Assembly (NCBI RefSeq): GCF_000153465.1
Contig: NZ_CH672387.1
Coordinates: 107,214-150,158 of the forward strand
Length of the DNA: 42,945 nucleotides
Source of the DNA: Aurantimonas manganoxydans SI85-9A1
GTDB taxonomy: Bacteria; Pseudomonadota; Alphaproteobacteria; Rhizobiales; Rhizobiaceae
Reading direction: 5' to 3'
The notes beneath the pieces were generated by a model, which was given only the letters and a program-made list of their open reading frames with translations, was not told the origin of the DNA and ran no database searches. Shown in pieces: positions 27,416 through 36,029 of this stretch; the first letter of the stretch is position 1; each line of letters begins with the position of its first letter. Position numbers and translations under genes: made by a program.

Positions 27416-28426
27416 TCAGTTGGTGCCGGCGATCACGCCCTGGGCGTCTTCCAGCGTGTACTCGACATTGGCGACGCCGCCCTCGGGCGTCGTCTTCAGG
27501 GCCTCGTCGAGCCCGTCCTGGTCGATCCGCAGGAACGGCACGGTCAGATCCTTCGGCACCTCCTTGCCGTCGAGGATCTGCTGGGCGACCCAGAAGGCGA
27601 GGGTGGACACACCCGGCGCGATCGAGACCGACATGGTCTCGTAGCCATTGGCGTCGCGCTGCTCGGCCCACCAGGTCAGCTCGTCCTGGCGGTTGCCCAT
27701 GACGATGATCGGCGTCGGTCGGCCAGCGGCCTCAAAGGCTTGGGCGGCGCCGTAGCCGTCGCCGCCCTGGGTCGCGACGCCGACGACTTCCGGCAGCGAC
27801 GGCAGCACGCCGGCGACGGCCTTCTGCGCCACGTCCTGCGCCCAGTCGCCATGCACCGAGCCGACGATCTTGAACTGCGGGTTGGCCTCGACGCCGGCGT
27901 GGATGCCGGACGAGATGGCGTCGTCGACGAAGACGCCGGCGAGGCCTCGGATCTCGAGCAGATTGCCGCCGTCGGGCAGGCGGCCCTTCAGATAATCGAT
28001 CTGGTCGGCGCCCATCTGCTTGAAGTCGACGGCGATCCGCCAGGCGCAGGGCTCCTCGACGATGCCATCGAAGGAGACGACCGTGATGCCGGCATCGCAG
28101 GCTTCCTTGATGGCGCCGTTGAGCGCCGTCGGCGACGCCGCATTGATGACGATGGCGTCGTAGCCCTGCAGGATCATGTTCTGGATCTGCGCGGCCTGTT
28201 CGGTGGCCTGGTTCTCGGCGGTGGTGAAGGCGTCGGCTTCGGCGACGATACCGTCGGCCACGGCCTTGTCGGTCACGGTCTTCCAGCTTTCCAGCATGGC
28301 CTGGCGCCAGGAATTGCCGGCGTAATTGTTGGACAGCGCGATGCGCTTGTCGGCGGTCTCGGCATGGGCGCCGGTCGCAAGCATGATGGTGGCTGCCGAT
28401 ACGGCAGCTTTCAGAAGCCTCGTCAT
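27416..28426 (-). CDS. Ribose-type ABC transporter substrate-binding protein
   Basis: This 336-residue periplasmic binding protein has a signal peptide of about 22 residues ending HAE, and a type I (Peripla_BP_4) fold: RIALSNNYAGNSWRQAMLES, then ILQGYDAIVINAASPTALN and ITVVSFDG. The ligand is likely a sugar or sugar-like polyol; aromatic residues typical of sugar stacking occur (Trp in NSWRQ and in ELTWWAEQ). I chose ATG 28426 with GGGAGGA four bases upstream; a start at 28525 would bury the signal peptide. It heads the operon that ends with the second permease. Confidence 0.9.
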   Translation of the reverse strand: MTRLLKAAVSAATIMLATGAHAETADKRIALSNNYAGNSWRQAMLESWKTVTDKAVADGIVAEADAFTTAENQATEQAAQIQNMILQGYDAIVINAASPTALNGAIKEACDAGITVVSFDGIVEEPCAWRIAVDFKQMGADQIDYLKGRLPDGGNLLEIRGLAGVFVDDAISSGIHAGVEANPQFKIVGSVHGDWAQDVAQKAVAGVLPSLPEVVGVATQGGDGYGAAQAFEAAGRPTPIIVMGNRQDELTWWAEQRDANGYETMSVSIAPGVSTLAFWVAQQILDGKEVPKDLTVPFLRIDQDGLDEALKTTPEGGVANVEYTLEDAQGVIAGTN

Positions 28427-28710
28427 GATGTCCTCCCAGACGGTGATCGGCCGCACTTCTCCCGATGCGGCAAAGCACCGATGAACCGGCGCCTCGGGAA
28501 GGTAATCACAGAGTGCGGCGCACAAACCAGTGCGATCTGTCGTCGGGCCGCGAAACTTTGCCGTTATCTTGCGGACAGCGCGTGTTTCTGCCGCGGCCGC
28601 TTACTCGCTTAATACCGCATGACAGTCCGGGACGAATCGTATCGTATGCCATCCGCTGCGAGGGGAGGGTGGACGCCGGATACGGGGGCATCCAGCGGCC
28701 GGGAGACTGG

Positions 28711-29550
28711 ATGGCGGACATGGCGATAGACGAAAAAGGCCGGACCGTGGCGAAGCGCGTGACGTCACGATCCGCGCCGATTGCCGTGCCCGGCCTGTTT
28801 TCGCTCGACGGGCAGGTGGCGCTGGTCACCGGCGCGAGCCGGGGGCTCGGCCTGGAGGTCGCGCGGGCCATGGCAGAGGCGGGTGCCCGGGTCGTTCTGG
28901 CCGGCCGCGACCGGTCGCGCGTGGAAGCGGCGGCCGGCAGCATCCGCGGGACCGCGCATGAGCCGGTCGGCGCCGTCTTCGATTTCACCGACCCCGATGC
29001 GACACGTGAAGCGCTGCGCCGAATCCATGCAGACGCTGGCCGGATCGACATCCTCGTGCACAATGCCGGGGCCCGCGATCGCAAGCCGCTGGCGGAGTTT
29101 TCCGACGCCGACATCCGCGCGCTCATCGACACCAATCTGACCGCCGGCATCGTCCTTGCCCGCGAGGCGGCGGCGCTCATGGTGCCGCAGGGTTCTGGCC
29201 GGCTGATCATGATGACGTCGATCGCCGGACATGTCGCCCGCGCCAACGACGCGGTCTATACGGCCTCCAAGCACGGCCTGACCGGTCTGGTGCGGGCGCT
29301 GGCGGCCGAATACGGCCCGCACGGCATCACCAGCAACGCGATCGCGCCCGGCGGTTTCGCGACGGAAGCCAATGCCGAGATGATCGCCGATCCGAAGGCC
29401 GTGGAGCATTTCGCCGGCCGGTCGCTGATCGGGCGCTGGGGACAGCCGCGGGAGATCGCCGGCGCGGCCGTGTTCCTGGCCTCGCCCGCGGCATCCTACG
29501 TCACGGGGCATGTCCTCGTGGTGGACGGGGGCCTGACGACGGCGATGTGA
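28711..29550 (+). CDS. Classical SDR, gluconate 5-dehydrogenase/3-oxoacyl reductase type
   Basis: This 279-residue protein has a classical SDR core after a 30-residue leader: TGASRGLG for the cofactor, NAG (HNAGARD), the catalytic Ser in MMTSIAGH with Tyr and Lys in YTASKHG, and the C-terminal YVTGHVLVVDGG. It resembles sugar-acid or polyol dehydrogenases. It diverges from the sugar-type ABC operon and may act on that substrate. The ATG at 28711 has GGGAG five bases upstream. The 284-bp shared region with the binding-protein gene holds no other gene that I can see. Confidence 0.88.
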   Translation: MADMAIDEKGRTVAKRVTSRSAPIAVPGLFSLDGQVALVTGASRGLGLEVARAMAEAGARVVLAGRDRSRVEAAAGSIRGTAHEPVGAVFDFTDPDATREALRRIHADAGRIDILVHNAGARDRKPLAEFSDADIRALIDTNLTAGIVLAREAAALMVPQGSGRLIMMTSIAGHVARANDAVYTASKHGLTGLVRALAAEYGPHGITSNAIAPGGFATEANAEMIADPKAVEHFAGRSLIGRWGQPREIAGAAVFLASPAASYVTGHVLVVDGGLTTAM

Positions 29551-29627
29551 ACATGCGGCGCGGCGCCAAGCGCACGCGTCGGGGAGGTGCCCGGACCCCA
29601 TCCGGGCATGAAAACGGGGGAAGAGCA

Positions 29628-30719
29628 ATGGACCGCAGAAACTTCATGGCGACGGCCGGACTGGGCGCCGTCGGCAGTACGCTCGCCGCACCGGCGCTGG
29701 CGCAGTCGCAGCCGGAGGTGATCTGGCGCCTGCAATCGAGCTATCCGAAATCGCTGAACACGATCTACGGCGCGGCCGATTCCTTTGCGAAGGCCGTGAC
29801 CGAGGCGACGGACGGTCGCTTCCAGATCCAGGTCTTTGCCGCCGGCGAGATCATTCCGCCGCTGAGCATCGTCGACGGCGTCCAGCGCGGCACGGTCGAG
29901 ATGGGCCAGACCGGCTCGTATTTCTATATCGGCCAGGACCCGGCCTTCGCCTTCGGCACCTGCATTCCGTTCGGCCCGAATGCCCGCCAGCAGAATGGCT
30001 GGTTCTACGAGGGCGGCGGCAACGACCTCTTCAACGAGTTCTGCGCGACCTACGATCTGGTCCATTTCCCGGCCGGCAACACCGGCACCCAGATGGGCGG
30101 CTGGTTCCGCAAGGAGATCAACAGCGCCGAGGATCTGAAGGGCTTGAAGATGCGGATCGGCGGCCTCGCCGGCAACGTCCTGCAGCGGCTCGGCCTCGTC
30201 CCCACGCAGATCGCAGCGGGCGACATCTATCCCTCGCTGGAGCGCGGCACGATCGACGCGGCCGAATTCGTCGGCCCGCAGGACGATCAGAATCTCGGCC
30301 TGTCGAAGATCGCGCCCTTCTATTACTTCCCGGGCTTCTGGGAGGGCGCCGCGTCGCTCAGCTTCTTCATCAATCTGGAGAAGTGGAAGGCGCTGCCGGC
30401 CAGCTACCAGTCGATCGTGCGGACCGCGGCAATGGCCGCCGGCACCGAGATGACGGCGAAATACGACGTCCAGAACCCGATCGCCCTTGCCCGCCTGCTG
30501 TCCGAGGGCACGCAATTGCGCGCCTTCCCGCAGGACGTCCTGCAGAAGAGCTACGCTGCGGCGAGAGAAGTCTATGCGGAACTCGGCGAGAAGAGCCCGG
30601 CTTTCAAGAAGCTGCTCGACCACCAGATGGAATATCGCGACCGGACCTACCAGTGGTGGCGGATCTCCGACTACAGCTATGACACGCTGATGCTGCGCGC
30701 CGCGCAGGAACAATGGTGA
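29628..30719 (+). CDS. TRAP-type substrate-binding protein, TakP/mannitol-chloroaromatic type, orphan
   Basis: This 363-residue periplasmic protein begins with a Tat-like signal (MDRRNFMATAGLGAVGSTLAAP, cut near ALA). Family features are GTQMGGWFRKEI, LKMRIGG (the ligand-carboxylate Arg) and GDIYPSLERGTIDAAEFVGP. TakP-type proteins bind 2-oxo acids with sodium and usually have DctQ/DctM partners; none lie within the flanks here. The gene is 77 bp after the SDR gene on the same strand and probably in the same transcript. Confidence 0.88.
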   Translation: MDRRNFMATAGLGAVGSTLAAPALAQSQPEVIWRLQSSYPKSLNTIYGAADSFAKAVTEATDGRFQIQVFAAGEIIPPLSIVDGVQRGTVEMGQTGSYFYIGQDPAFAFGTCIPFGPNARQQNGWFYEGGGNDLFNEFCATYDLVHFPAGNTGTQMGGWFRKEINSAEDLKGLKMRIGGLAGNVLQRLGLVPTQIAAGDIYPSLERGTIDAAEFVGPQDDQNLGLSKIAPFYYFPGFWEGAASLSFFINLEKWKALPASYQSIVRTAAMAAGTEMTAKYDVQNPIALARLLSEGTQLRAFPQDVLQKSYAAAREVYAELGEKSPAFKKLLDHQMEYRDRTYQWWRISDYSYDTLMLRAAQEQW

Positions 30720-30747
30720 GCAAGGTCGGCTGAGCGAACAGATTCCA

Positions 30748-30773
30748 GGCGGCGAGGTGTCAGCCTTGCCGCC
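30748..30773. terminator. GC-rich hairpin between convergent genes
   Basis: A 10-bp stem (GGCGGCGAGG with CCTTGCCGCC, one G-U pair) and a six-base loop lies between the ends of the TRAP binding-protein gene and the glutaredoxin-MauE gene. There is no T tract on either strand, so it would be a bidirectional but imperfect intrinsic terminator, or a 3' end protector. Confidence 0.55.
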
Positions 30774-30794
30774 CCCGGATAGCAGTGCCGGGTC

Positions 30795-31565
30795 TCAGCC
30801 CCACAGCATCATGCGAAGGGGCATCCACAGGCCCATGCCGATCATCACGAGGTTCTCGGTCAGCGACACGAAGCCCAGGGGCACGTTCGAGCCGCCGCCG
30901 ACGCAGGCGCATTTGAGTTCGCGCTTCTGCACATAGACCGCATAGAAGACCGACACGGCGCCGATGGTTCCGATGATCAGCGCGATCGGCGCCGACAGCC
31001 AGGTGAGGGTGCCGGCGATCATCAGCACGCCGGCCAGCGTCTCGCCGAACGGGTAGATCTTGCCGTAGCGCACCCATCGCTTGGCCAAGAGGTCGTAATT
31101 CAGGAGCATGGTCGAGAAACTCTCGACGTCCTGCAGCTTCTGGATGCCGAGCAGGCACATGGAGATGGCGAAGAACCACTCGATCGCCCGCAGGGTGAAG
31201 ATCGTCTGATAGGCGGCGAAAGAGACCGCCAGCGCCATCAGGAAGGCGACCGAGAAGATGGCGATCACCGGCTGGTAGGTGGTCTCGTCCTCAGACTGGA
31301 CCGACTTGCCGAAATGTTCGCGCAGGTCGGTGTAGCCGCCGACGCGATCGCCGCCGATGAAGATCTGCGGCGTCGTCTCGACCCCATGCTTCGCCTTGAA
31401 GGCGTCGGTCTCCTCGCGGGTGGTCAGCCAGTTGTCGTCGACCGTGAACCCTTCGCGCTCGAGAAGGTCCTTCGACTTCAGCCCGTAGGGGCAGACATGC
31501 TCCTCCATGACCATCCGGTAGAGGACGGCCGACGGATTCCTGTCGTTCGCTGCGGCGTTGCTCAT
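30795..31565 (-). CDS. Glutaredoxin-MauE/DoxX fusion membrane protein
   Basis: This 256-residue protein joins a glutaredoxin domain (residues about 13-88) to a four-helix MauE/DoxX-like membrane domain (about 98-255). The glutaredoxin active site is CPYG at 25-28, with only the first Cys, and has the cis-Pro in TPQIFIGG (65-72) and GGYTDL. The membrane part ends with a CxC pair (Cys219, Cys221) followed by GFVSLTENL. MauE proteins supply reducing or oxidising power for periplasmic maturation (for example of methylamine dehydrogenase), so this is probably a thiol-electron relay across the membrane. Neighbours give no partner protein. Start ATG 31565 is the only good one. Confidence 0.85.
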   Translation of the reverse strand: MSNAAANDRNPSAVLYRMVMEEHVCPYGLKSKDLLEREGFTVDDNWLTTREETDAFKAKHGVETTPQIFIGGDRVGGYTDLREHFGKSVQSEDETTYQPVIAIFSVAFLMALAVSFAAYQTIFTLRAIEWFFAISMCLLGIQKLQDVESFSTMLLNYDLLAKRWVRYGKIYPFGETLAGVLMIAGTLTWLSAPIALIIGTIGAVSVFYAVYVQKRELKCACVGGGSNVPLGFVSLTENLVMIGMGLWMPLRMMLWG

Positions 31566-31630
31566 GCCTCATTATCCTTCCTGCGGCGTCCCTCTTGCCG
31601 CCTTGCCGTTACCTTTTCGGGCTAAGCAGT

Positions 31631-31652
31631 TGCGGGCGCAGAAGTTCCCGCA
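31631..31652. repeat. Inverted repeat TGCGGG-N10-CCCGCA
   Basis: A 6-bp perfect inverted repeat lies in the 184-bp gap downstream of the response-regulator gene and upstream of the glutaredoxin-MauE gene. It could form a small hairpin at the end of the kinase/regulator message, but no T tract follows. Function is uncertain. Confidence 0.3.
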
Positions 31653-31749
31653 GGTCGCCGCCGGGTGCAGGATCTGCCGGAATCTCGAACGGGAACGGGT
31701 GAAGGAATAGGACGGCCGGGGAACGGGCCGCGCTCTTGCCGGCGGGCGA

Positions 31750-32649
31750 TCAGACGAATTCGCGGATCTGCTCCATGGCGATCGCCGTGGCGGCCGAACG
31801 GTTCTCGACGCCGAGCTTGCGGAAAATCGTCTCCAGATGCTTGTTCACCGTCCGCACGCTGAGCTTTAGGATGTCGGCAATGTCCTGGTTGGACTTGCCG
31901 CGCGACAGCCACAGCAGCACCTCGGCCTCGCGCGGCGAGATCGGCAGTTTCGCATTGAGGGACGCGATCAGCGTCGCGTCGCTGGCGACCTGCGAGACCC
32001 GCAGCAGGAACTCGCCGTCCCCTGCCTCGCCGAGGAAGGCGAAGCTCAGCCCGGTGCCGGTGTCCGTCGCCGATGCACGGCCCTGGCGCAGGCTGGCGAG
32101 GATGGTCTTCAGGACGCCTGCGGCGATCGGACCCTCAGCGGCCTCCAGAATGTGGCGGCGGGCCCATGGCGTCGTCCAGAGAACTTCGCCCGACGCGTCG
32201 ATGGCAAAGAGATGCCGACCGGCGCTGTCGAGGGCAAGCCGAGCCGAACGGGTCTTGCGGGCATTCGCCTGGTGGACGCGCATGCGGGCGAAGACCTGCT
32301 CGATGACGACGGGCTTGGTGACGTAGTCGACACCGCCGGCCTCGAAGGCCTCAAGCACGTGCTCGGTCTCGCTGAGCCCGGTCATGAAGATTACCGGAAT
32401 GTCGGCCAGACGGCTGTCGGCCTTGATCTGGCGGGTGGTCTCGAACCCGTCGGTGCCGGGCATGACGGCATCCATCAGGATGATGTCGGGGATCGTTCGG
32501 CGGGCGATGGCGAGTGCCCGCGACCCGCTGGCCGCCACGAGTACTGTCATGCCCTCGTCCTCCAGCGCCGTGCGCAACAGGCTGATCGTGTCGGGCGAAT
32601 CGTCGACCACGAGGACGGTGGTGCGGTGGCCGCCGCGTTCCGCGATCAT
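31750..32649 (-). CDS. Response regulator with REC and LuxR-type HTH domains
   Basis: This 299-residue regulator has a receiver domain (acidic pocket Asp16-Asp17, phospho-acceptor Asp60 in ILMDAVMP, Lys112 in YVTKP). A middle region of about 110 residues has no motif I can name but ends like a PAS or sensor linker. A GerE/LuxR HTH (LSPREAEVLLWLSRGKSNQD onward, about 233-280) ends the protein. The ATG overlaps the kinase stop (4 bp), so the pair is co-transcribed. Its likely targets are the divergent Urt/Fmd promoter and its own operon. Confidence 0.92.
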   Translation of the reverse strand: MIAERGGHRTTVLVVDDSPDTISLLRTALEDEGMTVLVAASGSRALAIARRTIPDIILMDAVMPGTDGFETTRQIKADSRLADIPVIFMTGLSETEHVLEAFEAGGVDYVTKPVVIEQVFARMRVHQANARKTRSARLALDSAGRHLFAIDASGEVLWTTPWARRHILEAAEGPIAAGVLKTILASLRQGRASATDTGTGLSFAFLGEAGDGEFLLRVSQVASDATLIASLNAKLPISPREAEVLLWLSRGKSNQDIADILKLSVRTVNKHLETIFRKLGVENRSAATAIAMEQIREFV

Positions 32650-35600
32650 CGCCCGCCTCCCGCCAGAAGCGCCTCGACGGCATCGAAATCCATGCGCTCG
32701 ACGGCGGAACGGAGCTGCGCGACTCCGGCCGCGACGCCCGGGTCACGACGGGCGATCTCGTCCAGCTTGGCGTTGATCCCCCGCATATGGCCGATCTCCA
32801 CCAGCGCCAGCAGGTCGCTGCGGTCGATCTCCGCAAGATCGCGAACGCCGCCGAGATCGGCACTTTCACCGGACGCCGCGGCCGGTGCGACCAGCACATC
32901 GTCCGCCGCTTCGTCGTCATGTAGCCATTCGAGGCCCAGCGTGCGGGCGATGGTGTCGAGCAGGGTGTCGATCACCAGCGGCTTGGACACCCAGTCCGCG
33001 ATCGGTCCGCTGATCGACTGGGGCCGGGCGTCGGCCGACAGCATGACGATCCGGCTCGCGATCCCGCCCGCGGCGATGCGTTCGGCGACCTCCCAGCCGC
33101 TCTGGCCGGGCATGCTGACGTCGAGAATGACGAGGTCCGGCTCGGCGAGACGGGCCATGCGCAGGCCGGTCTCGCCGCCGTCGGCTGTGAGCACGGTGAA
33201 GCCGATCGGCGTCAGGATTTCCTCGACCAGCTGCCGATGCACCGGCTCGTCGTCGATGACCAACACGGTCCGGCGTTCGCCGCGATAGCCGGTGACTTCC
33301 CGGCGCTGGGTCACTACCCCGACGGGGGCGACGACGGTCGCCAGCATCAGGCGGACCGTGAAGGTGCTTCCGACCCCGAGCGTCGAGGCCAGGCGGACGT
33401 CGCCGCCCAGGATCTCGGCAAGCAGCTTGGTGATGGTAAGCCCGAGCCCCATGCCGGGCACCGGCCGTGCGGCGCCGTCCTCGATGCGCTCGAAGGGCTC
33501 GAAGACGCGTTCGACATGCTCCTCGGCGATCCCCGGTCCGGTGTCGGAAATGGCGAATTCGGCGATCTGGCTGCGATAGCGCACCGTCAGGGTCACCTGA
33601 CCCTCGCGGGTGAACTTGATGGCGTTCGACAGGAGATTGATCAAGATCTGCCGGGTGCGCTTGGCGTCGCCGCGCACGATGTCCGGCAGGGCCCCCTCGA
33701 CCCTGTAGACGAAGCCGATGCCGGCATTGCCGGCCTGCAGCCGGAACATTTCGACGATCTGCGACAGGAGCGGGCCGAGGCCGAATTCGTCGCGGTAGAT
33801 TTCCAGCTTGCCGGCCTCGATGCGAGAGATGTCGAGCAGCCCGTCGATCAGCCCGGCCAGATGCTCGCCGCTGCGGCGGATCACCTTCACGCCCTCGCGG
33901 CGCTTTTCGGGAATGGCCGTATCCTTGTCGAGGATCTGGGCGAAGCCGAGCAGCGAATTGAGCGGCGTGCGCAATTCGTGGCTCATGCCGACGACGAAGC
34001 GCGTCTTGGCGAGGCTCGCCGCCTCGGCCTTTTCCTTGGCCCGCTGCAACTCGGCGTCGGTGATGCGATGCGCCTCGATCTCGCGGGTCAGAAGCCCGGT
34101 CTGGTGCCGTGTCTCCTCGAGCGCGACGCGGCGGCTTTCATGGGCGAGGACGAAGACCCAGGAGGCGATGCCGATGAAGATGATCAGGATGACGAAGACC
34201 TGCGCCAGCACCATGGCCGCGGTGGACGGATCGGCCGAGCGGGTCAGGGTCGCCTGCAGGTAGATCAGCGACAGGGCGGCGGCGCTGAAGCCGATCAGGG
34301 TCAGGAAGATCGCCAGATAATGGCCGCGGGCGGAATCGGCGAAGGCGGCGAGGCGGGTGGAGACGTTGCGCGCCAGCCCGTCGACGATCTGTTCGCGGGC
34401 CCGGCTGCCGGTCTTGCAGAGGTCGTTGCAGCGCGCGTCGAGCGTGCAGCAGAGCGAGCAGATCGGCCCGGCATAGGCCGGACAGGACGCCATGTCCTCG
34501 CGCTCGAATTCGTGCTCGCAGATGCAGCAGGCCAGTGTCGGCAGACCGGCCCAATCATCGCGCGCCCTGCGGGCCAGATAATAGCGGCCGTCGGTGGCAT
34601 AGGCGATTGCCGGAGCCGCGACGAAGGCGGCGATCAGCGTGACGAACACCGACAGGGCGGCCAGGAGCTCGCCGAACAGGCCCACATGGGCGAGGGCGCC
34701 GAGGATGATGCCGGTGCCCATGGCGCCGAAGCCGACCGGGTTGATGTCGTAGAGATGCGCCCGTTTGAACTCGATATGGGCCGGCGACAGGCCGAGCGGC
34801 TTGTTGACGACGAGATCGGCGACGAGGGGCGCGACCCAGGCGACCGCGAGGATCGCGTAGAGCGCCAGGATTTCCTCCAGCGCCTGGAGGATGCCCATCT
34901 CCATCAACAGGACGGCGATGGCGACGTTGAAGATCACCCAGACGACGCGGCCCGGATGGCTGTGGGTGAGCCGGGAGAAGAAGTTCGACCAGGCGATCGA
35001 CCCGGCATAGGCGTTGGTGACGTTGATCTTCATCTGGGCGATGACGACGAACAGTCCGGTGGTCCACAGCGCCGCGGTCGCGTCCGGAATGATCGCCTCA
35101 TAGGCGGTCAGATACATCACGGTGGGATGATGGGCCTCGGCGATTGACAGGCCCTGCCCGACCACGAAGACCGCCAGCATCGAGCCGGCGAGGATCTTCA
35201 GCGTGCCGACGATGATCCAGCCGGGGCCGCCGGCGATCAGCGCGGTCCACCATGCGACGCTTCGGCCGGCCCGGCGCCGCGGCATGAAGCGCAGGAAGTC
35301 GACCTGTTCGCCGAGCTGCGCGGTCAGGGCGAAGAGGATCGCCGTCGCGCCGCCGAACAGCAGGATGTCGAAGCTGCCGTCGCCGCGGGTGCCGGTATAG
35401 GCCGCCCATTCGGCGTCGGGCAGGCCGCCGGCCAGCGCAAGGGCGACGAAGGGGGCGACGTTGAGCAGCACCCAGATCGGCTGGGTGATCGTCTGGAAAC
35501 GACTGATCAGGGCGATGCCGTGGGTCACGATGGGGATGACGGCGACGGCGCAGACGATGTAGCCGGCCCATAGCGGCAGGCCGATGGTTATCTTCAGCGC

Positions 35601-36029
35601 CATCGCCATGATCGCCGCCTCGATGGCGAGGAAGATGAAGGTGAAGCTCGCATAGATCAGCGAGGTCACCGTCGAGCCGAGATAGCCGAAGCCGGCACCG
35701 CGGGTCAGGAGGTCGATGTCAACGCCGTATTTGGCGGCGTAGAACGAGATCGGCAGGCCGGCCAGGAAGATCAGGATGGCGACGCAGGCGATGGCGGGCA
35801 GGGCGTTGGCGACGCCGTAGCTCAGCGTCACCGTGCCGCCGATGGCTTCCAGCGCCAGGAACGAGATGCCGCCCAGCGCCGTCATGGCGATCTGCATGGG
35901 GGTGAAGCGCCGGGCGCTCTTGGCGGTGAAGCGGAGGGCGTAGTCTTCCAGCGTCTCGTCGGCGACGAACTGGTTGTAGCTGCGGCGCACCCGGAGGATG
36001 CGCTGGGGCGCGCTGCGCGGGTCGTTCAC
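32646..36029 (-). CDS. NCS1-permease/hybrid histidine kinase fusion with a cysteine cluster
   Basis: This 1127-residue membrane protein has several parts in order. Residues 40-475 form a complete permease-like domain with about 11-12 helices resembling NCS1 purine/cytosine/allantoin symporters. A cytoplasmic-looking Cys cluster follows at 501-538 (nine cysteines: 501, 502, 504, 516, 524, 527, 528, 534, 538), likely a zinc ribbon. Two more helices lie at about 571-630, then a coiled coil. The HisKA domain has phospho-acceptor His684 in MSHELRTP, and HATPase_c has GxG motifs near 830-865. A receiver has Asp970 in LVILDVSMPG, and the tail to 1127 is alpha-helical, perhaps Hpt-like, but lacks a clear HxxK. 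The start GTG 36029 precedes the conserved RVRRSYNQ start; a longer open frame to 36236 has atypical composition. The gene pairs with the next response regulator and diverges from the amide/urea operon. Confidence 0.88.
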   Translation of the reverse strand: MNDPRSAPQRILRVRRSYNQFVADETLEDYALRFTAKSARRFTPMQIAMTALGGISFLALEAIGGTVTLSYGVANALPAIACVAILIFLAGLPISFYAAKYGVDIDLLTRGAGFGYLGSTVTSLIYASFTFIFLAIEAAIMAMALKITIGLPLWAGYIVCAVAVIPIVTHGIALISRFQTITQPIWVLLNVAPFVALALAGGLPDAEWAAYTGTRGDGSFDILLFGGATAILFALTAQLGEQVDFLRFMPRRRAGRSVAWWTALIAGGPGWIIVGTLKILAGSMLAVFVVGQGLSIAEAHHPTVMYLTAYEAIIPDATAALWTTGLFVVIAQMKINVTNAYAGSIAWSNFFSRLTHSHPGRVVWVIFNVAIAVLLMEMGILQALEEILALYAILAVAWVAPLVADLVVNKPLGLSPAHIEFKRAHLYDINPVGFGAMGTGIILGALAHVGLFGELLAALSVFVTLIAAFVAAPAIAYATDGRYYLARRARDDWAGLPTLACCICEHEFEREDMASCPAYAGPICSLCCTLDARCNDLCKTGSRAREQIVDGLARNVSTRLAAFADSARGHYLAIFLTLIGFSAAALSLIYLQATLTRSADPSTAAMVLAQVFVILIIFIGIASWVFVLAHESRRVALEETRHQTGLLTREIEAHRITDAELQRAKEKAEAASLAKTRFVVGMSHELRTPLNSLLGFAQILDKDTAIPEKRREGVKVIRRSGEHLAGLIDGLLDISRIEAGKLEIYRDEFGLGPLLSQIVEMFRLQAGNAGIGFVYRVEGALPDIVRGDAKRTRQILINLLSNAIKFTREGQVTLTVRYRSQIAEFAISDTGPGIAEEHVERVFEPFERIEDGAARPVPGMGLGLTITKLLAEILGGDVRLASTLGVGSTFTVRLMLATVVAPVGVVTQRREVTGYRGERRTVLVIDDEPVHRQLVEEILTPIGFTVLTADGGETGLRMARLAEPDLVILDVSMPGQSGWEVAERIAAGGIASRIVMLSADARPQSISGPIADWVSKPLVIDTLLDTIARTLGLEWLHDDEAADDVLVAPAAASGESADLGGVRDLAEIDRSDLLALVEIGHMRGINAKLDEIARRDPGVAAGVAQLRSAVERMDFDAVEALLAGGGR

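Noticed and set aside
32646-33020. An Hpt domain at the C-terminus of the hybrid kinase
   Set aside because: The tail is helical and of about the right length, but I cannot find the HxxK-type phospho-acceptor motif, so the domain is not claimed.
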